Positions 1 through 5,139 of a stretch of 12,020 nt of DNA are shown here, one piece after another (the stretch's first letter is position 1; each line of letters begins with the position of its first letter). The stretch is taken from positions 1 through 12,020 of the forward strand of contig JAVZJY010000038.1 in assembly GCA_038872535.1 (NCBI GenBank). The letters run 5' to 3'. Position numbers and translations under genes: made by a program. Below the pieces are notes generated by a model. The model had not been told where the DNA came from and ran no database searches. It was given only the letters and a program-made list of their open reading frames with translations. Source of the DNA: JASEJA01 sp038872535 (GTDB lineage Archaea > Thermoproteota > Bathyarchaeia > Bathyarchaeales > Bathycorpusculaceae).

Positions 1-175
1 CATGCTCTGGTAAGTCGCCACTCACCAAGCCCTTCCTTATGTTTTGAGCATCATGCACCCAAGCATACCAATCAGTATTTGGGTCTAAGTTTTTTCCAGC
101 TAAATCTCCCATTTCAAATTGGAAACCGCTTGCAGAAACTCCCCAAAGGAATTTTTTAGGAAAGCCCAACAGCAT
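1..175 (-). CDS. GH1 beta-glycosidase (LacS-like), N-terminal part, cut by window edge
   Basis: This is the first 58 codons of a glycoside hydrolase family 1 enzyme; the rest lies beyond position 1. The translation begins MLLGFPKKFLWGVSASGFQF and continues with EMGDLAG, DPNTDWYAWVHD and GLVSGDLPEH. It matches the N-terminus of archaeal LacS-type beta-glycosidases (Sulfolobus: FPNSFRFGWSQAGFQSEMG, DPNTDWYKWVHD, GLVSGDLPE) segment by segment. The conserved Gln of the GFQ motif is a sugar-binding residue in this family. These enzymes hydrolyse beta-linked glucosides and galactosides, usually in the cytoplasm. The ATG at 175-173 was chosen because a TATA box at 201-208 lies about 29 bp upstream, which suits a leaderless or very short-leader transcript. 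An in-frame TAG lies just upstream; only two TTG codons offer an alternative. The catalytic glutamates are outside the window, so activity cannot be judged. Confidence 0.9.
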   Translation of the reverse strand, partial: MLLGFPKKFLWGVSASGFQFEMGDLAGKNLDPNTDWYAWVHDAQNIRKGLVSGDLPEH

Positions 176-200
176 CCTCAACAACTATTATCACTTCCAC

Positions 201-208
201 ATATAAAA
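201..208 (-). promoter_or_regulatory. TATA box for the GH1 gene
   Basis: On the minus strand this reads TTTTATAT. Its centre is about 29 bp upstream of the GH1 ATG and downstream of the SRP RNA 3' end, so the glycosidase appears to have its own promoter. The rest of 176-246 shows no gene. Confidence 0.55.
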
Positions 209-246
209 CAAACATAAGTTATGTTTCTCAGAAAAGCTTTTGAAGA

Positions 247-564
247 GGCGGTGGGTCACTGAGGGTCGACATCCAGAATCCACCGAACCCCTCAAACCTA
301 CACTCGTACCCGCACCCCCTCGAGCGCTAAACGTCCAGACTTAGGTTGCTCCCTCCCGGTCCTGGCCAGGTTCACCTGGTAAACGTTGGAGACAGCTTCC
401 CTACAGAAGCAGCCCAACGACCGTCAGCCCCAAGGGACGGGTAGTCTTTGCTTCGGCGTGAAGGGTTTAGGCGGCCACGGAAGCCTCAGCCTCAGCTTTC
501 GGCCCGTCGTATAGAGGGTTTACGGTGCAGGGGACCCCTAACCCCCCGCCTAAGACCCACCGCC
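247..564 (-). ncRNA. Signal recognition particle RNA (archaeal 7S RNA)
   Basis: About 318 nt of G+C-rich sequence with no coding potential. The two ends pair perfectly over 11 bp (GGCGGTGGGTC at 564-554 with GACCCACCGCC at 257-247), forming helix 1. The SRP54-binding helix 8 is recognisable on the minus strand near 378-340: ACCAGGTGAACCTGGCCAGG, then ACC, the GNRA tetraloop GGGA at 357-354, then GGGAGCAACC. This is the near-universal helix 8 pattern. Helix 6, which binds SRP19, is visible as GCTTCT-GTAG-GGAAGC with a GNAR tetraloop at 404-401. Having both helices plus the long closing stem identifies the archaeal type. The RNA scaffolds SRP54 and SRP19 for co-translational targeting to the membrane. 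The exact ends may differ by a few bases. Confidence 0.95.
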
Positions 565-586
565 AAAACATTCATGAACAACAAAA

Positions 587-596
587 CCTATAAAAC
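587..596 (-). promoter_or_regulatory. TATA box of the SRP RNA gene
   Basis: The minus strand reads GTTTTATAGG here, centred about 28 bp upstream of the predicted RNA 5' end at 564. It lies in the short gap between the cutA stop and the RNA, so SRP RNA is probably transcribed from its own promoter rather than only by read-through. Confidence 0.65.
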
Positions 597-597
597 T

Positions 598-918
598 TTA
601 CCTTACGGAAGCGTTAAGCCATTCTAAGTAGGGTTTGAATCCTTGGATGATTGGTATGGCTATTATTTCTGGAACCTCGTAACTATGTAGGACTTTGACT
701 TTTTCAGTAAGCTTTTCAAACATGTCAAAGCGAGTTTTCATTAAGAGCACATATTCTTCTGCACCTTCGATTTTTTCACGCCACCAGAAAAGCGATGAGA
801 TTGGACCAATTATGTTGGCGCATGCAATCAATCTTTCATTAAGCAAAGCTTTCGAAATTTTTTCAGCCTCTTTCCTATTTGCAGTCGTCACCAAGACAAT
901 TACGTAATCTTTTTCCAA
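598..918 (-). CDS. cutA: Divalent-cation tolerance protein CutA
   Basis: A 106-residue protein of normal CutA1 length. It shows the family pattern throughout: VTTANRKEAEKISKALL near the N-terminus, ERLIACANI, the SLFWWREKIE segment, then EYVLLMKTR and HSYEVPEIIAIPI toward the C-terminus. CutA forms very stable ferredoxin-fold trimers. It was linked genetically to copper tolerance in E. coli, but its biochemical role is unsettled and it may be a small-ligand or signalling trimer. The start is TTG at 918-916. It is supported by a Shine-Dalgarno GAAGGTGA at 932-925, six bases upstream, and a TATA-like stretch at 957-968. The gene is divergent from the phosphofructokinase at 1019 and sits just upstream of the SRP RNA promoter. 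Nothing in the neighbourhood suggests a metal-resistance operon. Confidence 0.93.
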   Translation of the reverse strand: MEKDYVIVLVTTANRKEAEKISKALLNERLIACANIIGPISSLFWWREKIEGAEEYVLLMKTRFDMFEKLTEKVKVLHSYEVPEIIAIPIIQGFKPYLEWLNASVR

Positions 919-924
919 GAGCTT

Positions 925-932
925 TCACCTTC
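925..932 (-). promoter_or_regulatory. Ribosome binding site that fixes the cutA TTG start
   Basis: GAAGGTGA on the minus strand, complementary to the 16S rRNA 3' end, followed by six bases and then TTG. It decides for a TTG start, since no in-frame ATG fits the CutA N-terminus. Confidence 0.6.
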
Positions 933-956
933 CAAAGCATTTGTGAAAAGGGGGAC

Positions 957-968
957 AAATTATTTTTA
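957..968 (-). promoter_or_regulatory. Probable TATA element of cutA
   Basis: The minus strand reads TAAAAATAATTT. It would place transcription start around 936 and leave a leader of roughly 18 nt containing the cutA Shine-Dalgarno. The call rests on base composition and spacing only. Confidence 0.4.
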
Positions 969-986
969 CCGTAACAACAAATTGTG

Positions 987-994
987 TTTAAAAG
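987..994 (+). promoter_or_regulatory. TATA box of the plus-strand phosphofructokinase gene
   Basis: TTTAAAAG, centred about 29 bp before the TTG start at 1019. The spacing predicts a leaderless or nearly leaderless mRNA, which would explain the lack of a well-placed Shine-Dalgarno. Together with the cutA element it makes a compact divergent promoter region (919-1018). Confidence 0.5.
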
Positions 995-1018
995 GTATTA
1001 AATTGGAGATGGACGGAT

Positions 1019-1981
1019 TTGAAAAGGATAGGTGTTGTTACGAGTGGTGGAGATGCGCCTGGAATGAACGCTGCTATCCGCGCCATTGTGCGCATTGCCT
1101 ATGCGAATAATTTAAGGGTTTTTGGTTTTGAGAGGGGATGGGAAGGCTTATTAACAAATACTTTTGCGGAGCTTACTCCTCGTTCAGTGGGCGGCATAAT
1201 CCAGTTGGGAGGCACAATCCTCCGCACTTCGAGATGCCCACAATTCAGGAAAAGAGAGGGGTTAAAGAGGGCTGCTGAAACTCTCGCATTAAACAAGATT
1301 GATGGTTTAATTGTTGTTGGCGGCAACGGCTCCTTTAAAGGCGCTTTAGAATTGAGCCGAGAAACAAAAACGCTGATAATTGGAGTCCCAGCAACCATAG
1401 ACAACGACGTTTATGGAACAGAAGAAACCATAGGCTTCGACACTGCAGTGAACACGGCGGTTTCTGAAATTGACAAAATTCGAGACACAGCCATATCCCA
1501 TGAAAGGATTTTCATAGTGGAAGTTATGGGAAGAACAAGAGGATTTTTAGCGGCGACTGTTGGCTTAACGGTGGGTGCAGAAGTGATTTTGGTTCCAGAA
1601 GAAAAAATGGGCTTAGAAGAAATTTTCGAAATCATCAAAGAAAATAGCGCAAAAGGCAAACGTTCAGGCATAATTGTGGCAGCAGAAGGCATCGGCGACA
1701 CTCATAAAATTGCAAAGGAAATTCAAAGGCACACTGGTGCAGAAGTTAGACTTAGCATTTTAGGCTATGCACAAAGAGGCGGAAACCCCACGGCCAGAAG
1801 CAGACTTTTAGCCAGCCTCTTCGTAAACCATGCAGTTGAACTTCTACTGAAGGAAAAGGGAAGCAGAATTGTCGGACTGCAGAATGGGAAAATAACAAGT
1901 ATAGAACTTGAAGAATCATGCACCAAAGAAAAGCCTTTAGATTTAAATCTTCTGAGATTGGCTAAGGTTCTTGCAACTTAG
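1019..1981 (+). CDS. 6-phosphofructokinase, family A, ATP-type signature but GGNGS motif
   Basis: A 320-residue protein, the length of bacterial PfkA, that phosphorylates fructose 6-phosphate to fructose 1,6-bisphosphate. Visible motifs are the nucleotide loop SGGDAPGMNAAIR (9-21), GGNGS (101-105), PATIDND (124-130, catalytic Asp128), SHERIFIVEVMGR (160-172, substrate His/Arg), AEG (222-224) and LGYAQRGGNPT (248-258). Gly104 and the absence of Lys before TIDND are the residues associated with ATP rather than pyrophosphate use. Two positions are unusual: Asn103 replaces the Asp of the usual GGDGS, which coordinates magnesium, and Tyr250 replaces the His of the E. coli GHIQRGG motif. The catalytic Asp is intact, so the enzyme may be active with altered donor or metal use, or may be regulatory. 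The start is TTG (1019-1021). It converges on the second phosphofructokinase with a 9-bp gap. Confidence 0.9.
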   Translation: MKRIGVVTSGGDAPGMNAAIRAIVRIAYANNLRVFGFERGWEGLLTNTFAELTPRSVGGIIQLGGTILRTSRCPQFRKREGLKRAAETLALNKIDGLIVVGGNGSFKGALELSRETKTLIIGVPATIDNDVYGTEETIGFDTAVNTAVSEIDKIRDTAISHERIFIVEVMGRTRGFLAATVGLTVGAEVILVPEEKMGLEEIFEIIKENSAKGKRSGIIVAAEGIGDTHKIAKEIQRHTGAEVRLSILGYAQRGGNPTARSRLLASLFVNHAVELLLKEKGSRIVGLQNGKITSIELEESCTKEKPLDLNLLRLAKVLAT

Positions 1982-1992
1982 TTGCACCTTTT
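1972..1992 (+). terminator. Candidate hairpin terminator between convergent phosphofructokinase genes
   Basis: A perfect 6-bp inverted repeat, TGCAAC-TTA-GTTGCA (1972-1986), contains the stop codon at 1979-1981 and is followed by CCTTTT. The three-base loop and short T-run make it a weak terminator, but its position exactly at the convergent junction is suggestive. Confidence 0.35.
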
Positions 1993-3019
1993 AGCCGAAG
2001 AAAACTTTTGCTATTTCGTAAAGCCCCAAGTCAACTGTTTTTCTTTTTCCAACAACATCTTTCAAGGGAACGGAAACTATCTTGTTTCCTTGAAGAGCAA
2101 CCATATGCCCAAACTTTTTTTCATTAACAAAGTCCACTGCTGCTATTCCAAAACGTGTGGCTAAAATCCTATCAAAGGCCGTTGGCGAACCACCCCGTTG
2201 AATATGTCCCAAAATCACCACACGAGTTTCAATGTTTAGACGCTTTTCAATTTCTTTTCCAAGGTAATAGCCTATTCCTCCAAGGCGTATGTGTCCAAAC
2301 TCGTCAATGGTTTCGCTGTAAACAATTTCTCTTCCACCTTTTGGTTTGGCGCCTTCTGCAACAACGATTATGCTAAAGTTTCGTCCTCTCTCGTGTCTGC
2401 GTTTGATGTATTCGCAAACTTCTTCCACATCAAAGGGTTTTTCAGGTATTAATATGACATCTGCGCCTCCTGCAATTCCAGCCTCTAATGCAATCCATCC
2501 CGTGTATCTTCCCATAACTTCGAGAATCATGACCCTACGGTGTGTTTCGGCTGTTGTGTGAAGTCTGTCAAGGGCTTCTGTTGCTATAGATACGGCCGTG
2601 TTAAAACCGAAAGTGTAATCGGTGCCGCTTAAGTCGTTGTCTATTGTTTTTGGAACGCCAACACATTTTAATTCAAATTCACCCATTTTTTGGGCTACGC
2701 TCAACGTGTCGTCGCCGCCGATGACAATAACAGCCTCTATCCCAGCCTTTCTAGCGTTTTCCAATATTTTTTCAGGTCCCTTTTCATGTTTAAACGGATT
2801 TGTCCTAGAAGTGCCTAAAATTGAACCTCCTCGTGGAAGAATCCCAGAAACAGATTTTAAGTCTAGAGGCAAAAATTCGCCTTCAAGAAGCCCACGCCAT
2901 CCGTCTTTTATGCCTATAACTTCATAACCATAATGTTGAATTCCTTTTCTTACCACTGCTCGGATGACAGCGTTTATTCCCGGAGCGTCTCCGCCACCGC
3001 TTAGGATTCCAATCTTCAT
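1991..3019 (-). CDS. 6-phosphofructokinase, family A, pyrophosphate-type signature
   Basis: A 342-residue family-A phosphofructokinase. Motifs are GGGDAPGINAVIR (8-20), GGDDT (101-105), PKTIDND (123-129, catalytic Asp127), ETHRRVMILEVMGRYTGW (158-175), AEG (221-223) and LGHIQRGGSPTAFDR (270-284). Asp104 in GGDDT together with Lys124 before TIDND is the established residue pair for pyrophosphate-dependent enzymes, where they fill the ATP-phosphate space and bind PPi. The likely reaction is therefore PPi + fructose 6-phosphate to fructose 1,6-bisphosphate + Pi, which is reversible and can serve both glycolysis and gluconeogenesis. The ATG at 3019-3017 is preceded by a weak AAGGCGA and lies 15 bp after the aldolase stop on the same strand, so the two form an operon. 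Donor specificity is inferred from residues and not proven. Confidence 0.93.
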   Translation of the reverse strand: MKIGILSGGGDAPGINAVIRAVVRKGIQHYGYEVIGIKDGWRGLLEGEFLPLDLKSVSGILPRGGSILGTSRTNPFKHEKGPEKILENARKAGIEAVIVIGGDDTLSVAQKMGEFELKCVGVPKTIDNDLSGTDYTFGFNTAVSIATEALDRLHTTAETHRRVMILEVMGRYTGWIALEAGIAGGADVILIPEKPFDVEEVCEYIKRRHERGRNFSIIVVAEGAKPKGGREIVYSETIDEFGHIRLGGIGYYLGKEIEKRLNIETRVVILGHIQRGGSPTAFDRILATRFGIAAVDFVNEKKFGHMVALQGNKIVSVPLKDVVGKRKTVDLGLYEIAKVFFG

Positions 3020-3034
3020 TTGTTTCGCCTTAAA

Positions 3035-3952
3035 CTAGGCTTTACCAGAACTTCCAAATAACCGCATCTTGCCTTTAACAACTTCTTTCATAGTTTCTTT
3101 TGCTGGACCCAAAATTTTTCTCGGGTCAAACTCTTTGGGTGATTTTGCCAAAACCTCGCGTACAGTTGCTGTGAACGCAAGCCGCAAGTCTGTGTCGATG
3201 TTTATCTTAGTAATGCCAAGTAATATTGCCTTTTTAACGTGTTCTTCAGGTATGCCCCTAGCGCCTGCAAGTTCAGCGCCGTACTTTTGGGCTTTTTTAA
3301 TAATCCATTGCGGAACGCTTGAGGCTCCATGCAAGACGAGTGGCACGTCAACCTTTTCGCTTATGCTCTTTAGTCTTTCAAAGTCTAGCTTTGGTTCTCC
3401 TTTAAACTTGTAAGCGCCATGAGAAGTTCCTATAGCTACTGCAAGAGCATCAACACCTGTTCGCTTGACAAAATCCCTAGCCGCATCGGGGTCTGTTAAA
3501 ACAGTTTCCTTCTCTTCAACTGTTTTCTCTTCAACACCAGCAAGTCTTCCAAGCTCAGCTTCAACAGAGACGCCTTTAGAATGGGCAAAATCAACAACAC
3601 GCTTTGTAATGGCAATGTTATCTTCAAACTTTAGGAAGGAGCCGTCAATCATAACAGAAGTAAAACCAGCCTTCACACATTTTGAAACAGTTTCAAAATC
3701 TTCCCCATGATCCAGGTGAAGGGACATGGGAATGGAAACGGATTCGGCTGCTGTCTTGGCAATTTTTGATAGGTAGGTTAGGCCGCCGTATTTTATGGCG
3801 CTTGGCGTAACAGCAACTATTACTGGAGACTTTTCCTCAACGGCTGCTTCAACAACGGCTAATAGGCTTTCAAGGTTTTGAATGTTAAAGGCGCCTACTG
3901 CATAAGCTCCACGTTTAGCTGGTAATAATAAGTCTTTATTTGTTACAAGCAT
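3035..3952 (-). CDS. fba: Class II (zinc-dependent) fructose-bisphosphate aldolase
   Basis: A 305-residue class II aldolase that reversibly cleaves fructose 1,6-bisphosphate to dihydroxyacetone phosphate and glyceraldehyde 3-phosphate. Family motifs in order: GAFNIQN (20-26), LHLDHG (78-83, with catalytic Asp81 and zinc ligand His82), MIDGS (101-105), VEAELG (130-135), AIGTSHGAYKF (173-183, zinc ligand His178), LHGASSVP (207-214, zinc ligand His208) and INIDTDLR (250-257). Family features suggest the fructose- rather than tagatose-bisphosphate branch, but this cannot be settled by eye. It is the first gene of an operon with the pyrophosphate-type phosphofructokinase, so consecutive upper-glycolytic steps are co-transcribed. 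The ATG at 3952-3950 has a TATA box at 3987-3996. Most characterised archaea use DhnA-type class I aldolase or bifunctional FBP aldolase/phosphatase, so a bacterial-style class II enzyme points to past transfer (inference). Confidence 0.93.
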   Translation of the reverse strand: MLVTNKDLLLPAKRGAYAVGAFNIQNLESLLAVVEAAVEEKSPVIVAVTPSAIKYGGLTYLSKIAKTAAESVSIPMSLHLDHGEDFETVSKCVKAGFTSVMIDGSFLKFEDNIAITKRVVDFAHSKGVSVEAELGRLAGVEEKTVEEKETVLTDPDAARDFVKRTGVDALAVAIGTSHGAYKFKGEPKLDFERLKSISEKVDVPLVLHGASSVPQWIIKKAQKYGAELAGARGIPEEHVKKAILLGITKINIDTDLRLAFTATVREVLAKSPKEFDPRKILGPAKETMKEVVKGKMRLFGSSGKA

Positions 3953-3986
3953 GGATTTTCACTGCGGATTGATATTAATTATGGAT

Positions 3987-3996
3987 TAATATAAAT
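3987..3996 (-). promoter_or_regulatory. TATA box of the fba-pfk operon
   Basis: The minus strand reads TTTATATTAA. Expected transcription start is near 3965, leaving about 13 nt before the aldolase ATG. The surrounding gap (3953-4061) is A+T-rich and holds no gene. Confidence 0.5.
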
Positions 3997-4061
3997 GATT
4001 TACATTTTTTGAAACAAGATTTCGTATATGGAGTTAAAATTAGAATTCGATGGATGCGTGA

Positions 4062-4526
4062 TTAATGCGTTTTGCTTAGGAAAATGAAGGTTGCTACTGC
4101 AATTATGCAGATTATTGCAACAATTATTGTGAGGAAAAGCATTTGAGGGACGCCGAAAATGTAATGTTCAACTTCATAATCTAAAGTTACGAGTTTTTCC
4201 ACAGAAGAACCAGCGTTAGAGAAGTGCAGAACATAATCGCCCTCAGCATCGCACACAAAAGTGTAACGAAAATCGCCTATGTTATTAAAATCCTTCGTGG
4301 TTTCATTTGGATATGTCATATAGAAATGTATGGTGTTTTCGGAAACTCCGACAACGGTGAACTTTATGAAGACATGGTCTTCGATTGTAAGCCTTAAAAC
4401 TTTGGTTATTTCCTCGCCGCTGTGCACAGTGAAGCTTGTTGAGGTTGCCTTTGCTGATTGAATAAGAATTGTGAATAAAGCTGTAATAAGGATCAGATGA
4501 GCTAGTGGATTTTGAGTCGAAGCCAT
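4062..4526 (-). CDS. Secreted/membrane-anchored protein with p24/emp24-like GOLD domain
   Basis: A 154-residue type I membrane protein. It has an N-terminal signal-like segment (LILITALFTILIQSAKA, about 11-27), an ectodomain at about 31-120, and one C-terminal transmembrane helix (about 128-150) with the short basic tail SKTH. The ectodomain resembles the GOLD domain of eukaryotic p24/emp24 cargo receptors: a SFTVHSGEE opening strand, a central YPNETTKDF turn, then FRYTFVCDAEGDYVLHFSN (86-104) and KLVTLDYEV (111-119). These parallel the p24 pattern of F.a...G.Y.fCFsN followed by k.V.fdi.v. Only one ectodomain cysteine is present, so the p24 disulfide is absent. The ATG at 4526-4524 was chosen over an upstream TTG (4559) because the TATA box at 4568-4577 would place transcription start downstream of that TTG. 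The function is unknown; a membrane-protein or cargo adaptor role is inference only. Confidence 0.72.
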   Translation of the reverse strand: MASTQNPLAHLILITALFTILIQSAKATSTSFTVHSGEEITKVLRLTIEDHVFIKFTVVGVSENTIHFYMTYPNETTKDFNNIGDFRYTFVCDAEGDYVLHFSNAGSSVEKLVTLDYEVEHYIFGVPQMLFLTIIVAIICIIAVATFIFLSKTH

Positions 4527-4567
4527 AAAGGATGCTTCAAACGATGAAACCGATAACAATTATGAAA

Positions 4568-4577
4568 TTAAAATATA
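4568..4577 (-). promoter_or_regulatory. TATA box of the GOLD-like membrane protein gene
   Basis: The minus strand reads TATATTTTAA. Expected transcription start is around 4547, which supports the downstream ATG (4526) as the start and leaves a leader of roughly 20 nt. Confidence 0.5.
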
Positions 4578-4791
4578 GAGGAACAATATGAACCTAGAGT
4601 AGGCAAAACTTGGAAACCAATAGATTTAACATTTTATTCTTAGGCGTTTTCCAAATTCTTAGAAACCCGCTATGTTCCCCAGTTTTTTCTTTCTTCGCAC
4701 TAGTTAAAGCATTTTCCCCAAGAGCGCATGATAGCGAAGGATTGATGGAGTAAAACGTGGAAAGTTGCAACCTTTTAGTTGTTTTGTAGTA

Positions 4792-4801
4792 AAATATTTT
4801 A
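4792..4801 (+). promoter_or_regulatory. TATA box of the RAM-domain gene
   Basis: AAATATTTTA, expected to start transcription near 4821, just before the Shine-Dalgarno at 4824-4831. This spacing rules against the upstream in-frame ATG at 4802. Confidence 0.5.
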
Positions 4802-4823
4802 ATGCATAAAGATAAAACATTAA

Positions 4824-4831
4824 GTGAGGAG
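4824..4831 (+). promoter_or_regulatory. Ribosome binding site deciding the RAM-domain start
   Basis: GTGAGGAG, six bases upstream of the ATG at 4838. It selects the 79-residue protein over a 91-residue version beginning at 4802. Confidence 0.7.
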
Positions 4832-4837
4832 AATTTC

Positions 4838-5077
4838 ATGCCAACAGCATTTGTGTTGATAAACACTGAAATAGGCTCAGAAAGCGATGTGCTGAAAGAA
4901 CTGAAGAAAGTTGAGGGAGTAGATGATGTGTGCGCTGTTTACGGAGTATACGACATTGTTGCAAGGGTTAAGGCAGACACTATGGATAAGCTTAAGGAAA
5001 TTGTAACTTGGCGAATAAGAAGACTTGACAAGGTTAGGTCAACTTTAACAATGATAGTTGTGGAAGAGTCGAAATAA
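4838..5077 (+). CDS. Stand-alone Lrp/AsnC ligand-binding (RAM) domain protein
   Basis: A 79-residue protein consisting only of the effector-binding domain of Lrp/AsnC regulators, without the N-terminal helix-turn-helix. The sequence runs MPTAFVLINTEIGSE, then VLKELKKVEGVDDV, then VYGVYDIVARVKADTMDKLK and a closing strand STLTMIVVEE. This is the beta-alpha-beta-beta-alpha-beta ferredoxin-like RAM fold, in which ligands such as amino acids bind between subunits. Single-domain members occur widely in archaea and bacteria and form dimers or larger rings. They may sense metabolites or associate with full-length Lrp proteins. It cannot bind DNA by itself in the usual way. tiaS follows 62 bp downstream on the same strand, but a T-rich stretch between them argues for at least partly separate transcripts. 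No target is identifiable from the sequence. Confidence 0.88.
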   Translation: MPTAFVLINTEIGSESDVLKELKKVEGVDDVCAVYGVYDIVARVKADTMDKLKEIVTWRIRRLDKVRSTLTMIVVEESK

Positions 5078-5086
5078 CAAAAACTT

Positions 5087-5096
5087 CCTCTTTTTT
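5087..5096 (+). terminator. T-rich candidate terminator after the RAM-domain gene
   Basis: CCTC followed by six Ts, ten bases after the stop codon. Archaeal RNA polymerase commonly terminates at such oligo-T tracts without a hairpin. The call rests on composition only. Confidence 0.35.
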
Positions 5097-5139
5097 ATTC
5101 ACACAAACCCCTTTATTCATCAAGAACGGGACACCATAA

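Larger units (their letters stand above)
4527..4837. other. Non-coding divergent promoter region
   Basis: These 311 bp separate the GOLD-like gene (minus) from the Lrp-like gene (plus). TATA boxes lie near both edges (4568-4577 and 4792-4801). I found no convincing gene, RNA or repeat in between. A 90-codon minus-strand frame at 4594-4866 overlaps the Lrp-like gene and its promoter and looks spurious. Confidence 0.6.

Noticed and set aside
1982..2927. Several plus-strand open frames opposite the PPi-type phosphofructokinase
   Set aside because: They are antisense shadows of a well-conserved gene with no recognisable protein features.
4527..4559. Longer GOLD-like protein starting at TTG 4559
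   Set aside because: The TATA box at 4568-4577 would start transcription downstream of this codon, and the signal segment fits better after the ATG at 4526.
4802..4837. Longer RAM protein starting at ATG 4802
   Set aside because: It would begin at the TATA box itself, while a strong Shine-Dalgarno precedes the ATG at 4838, where family similarity begins.
4594..4866. 90-codon minus-strand open frame
   Set aside because: It overlaps the start of the RAM-domain gene and its TATA box and Shine-Dalgarno. Its composition is unlike a real protein and it has no ribosome site.
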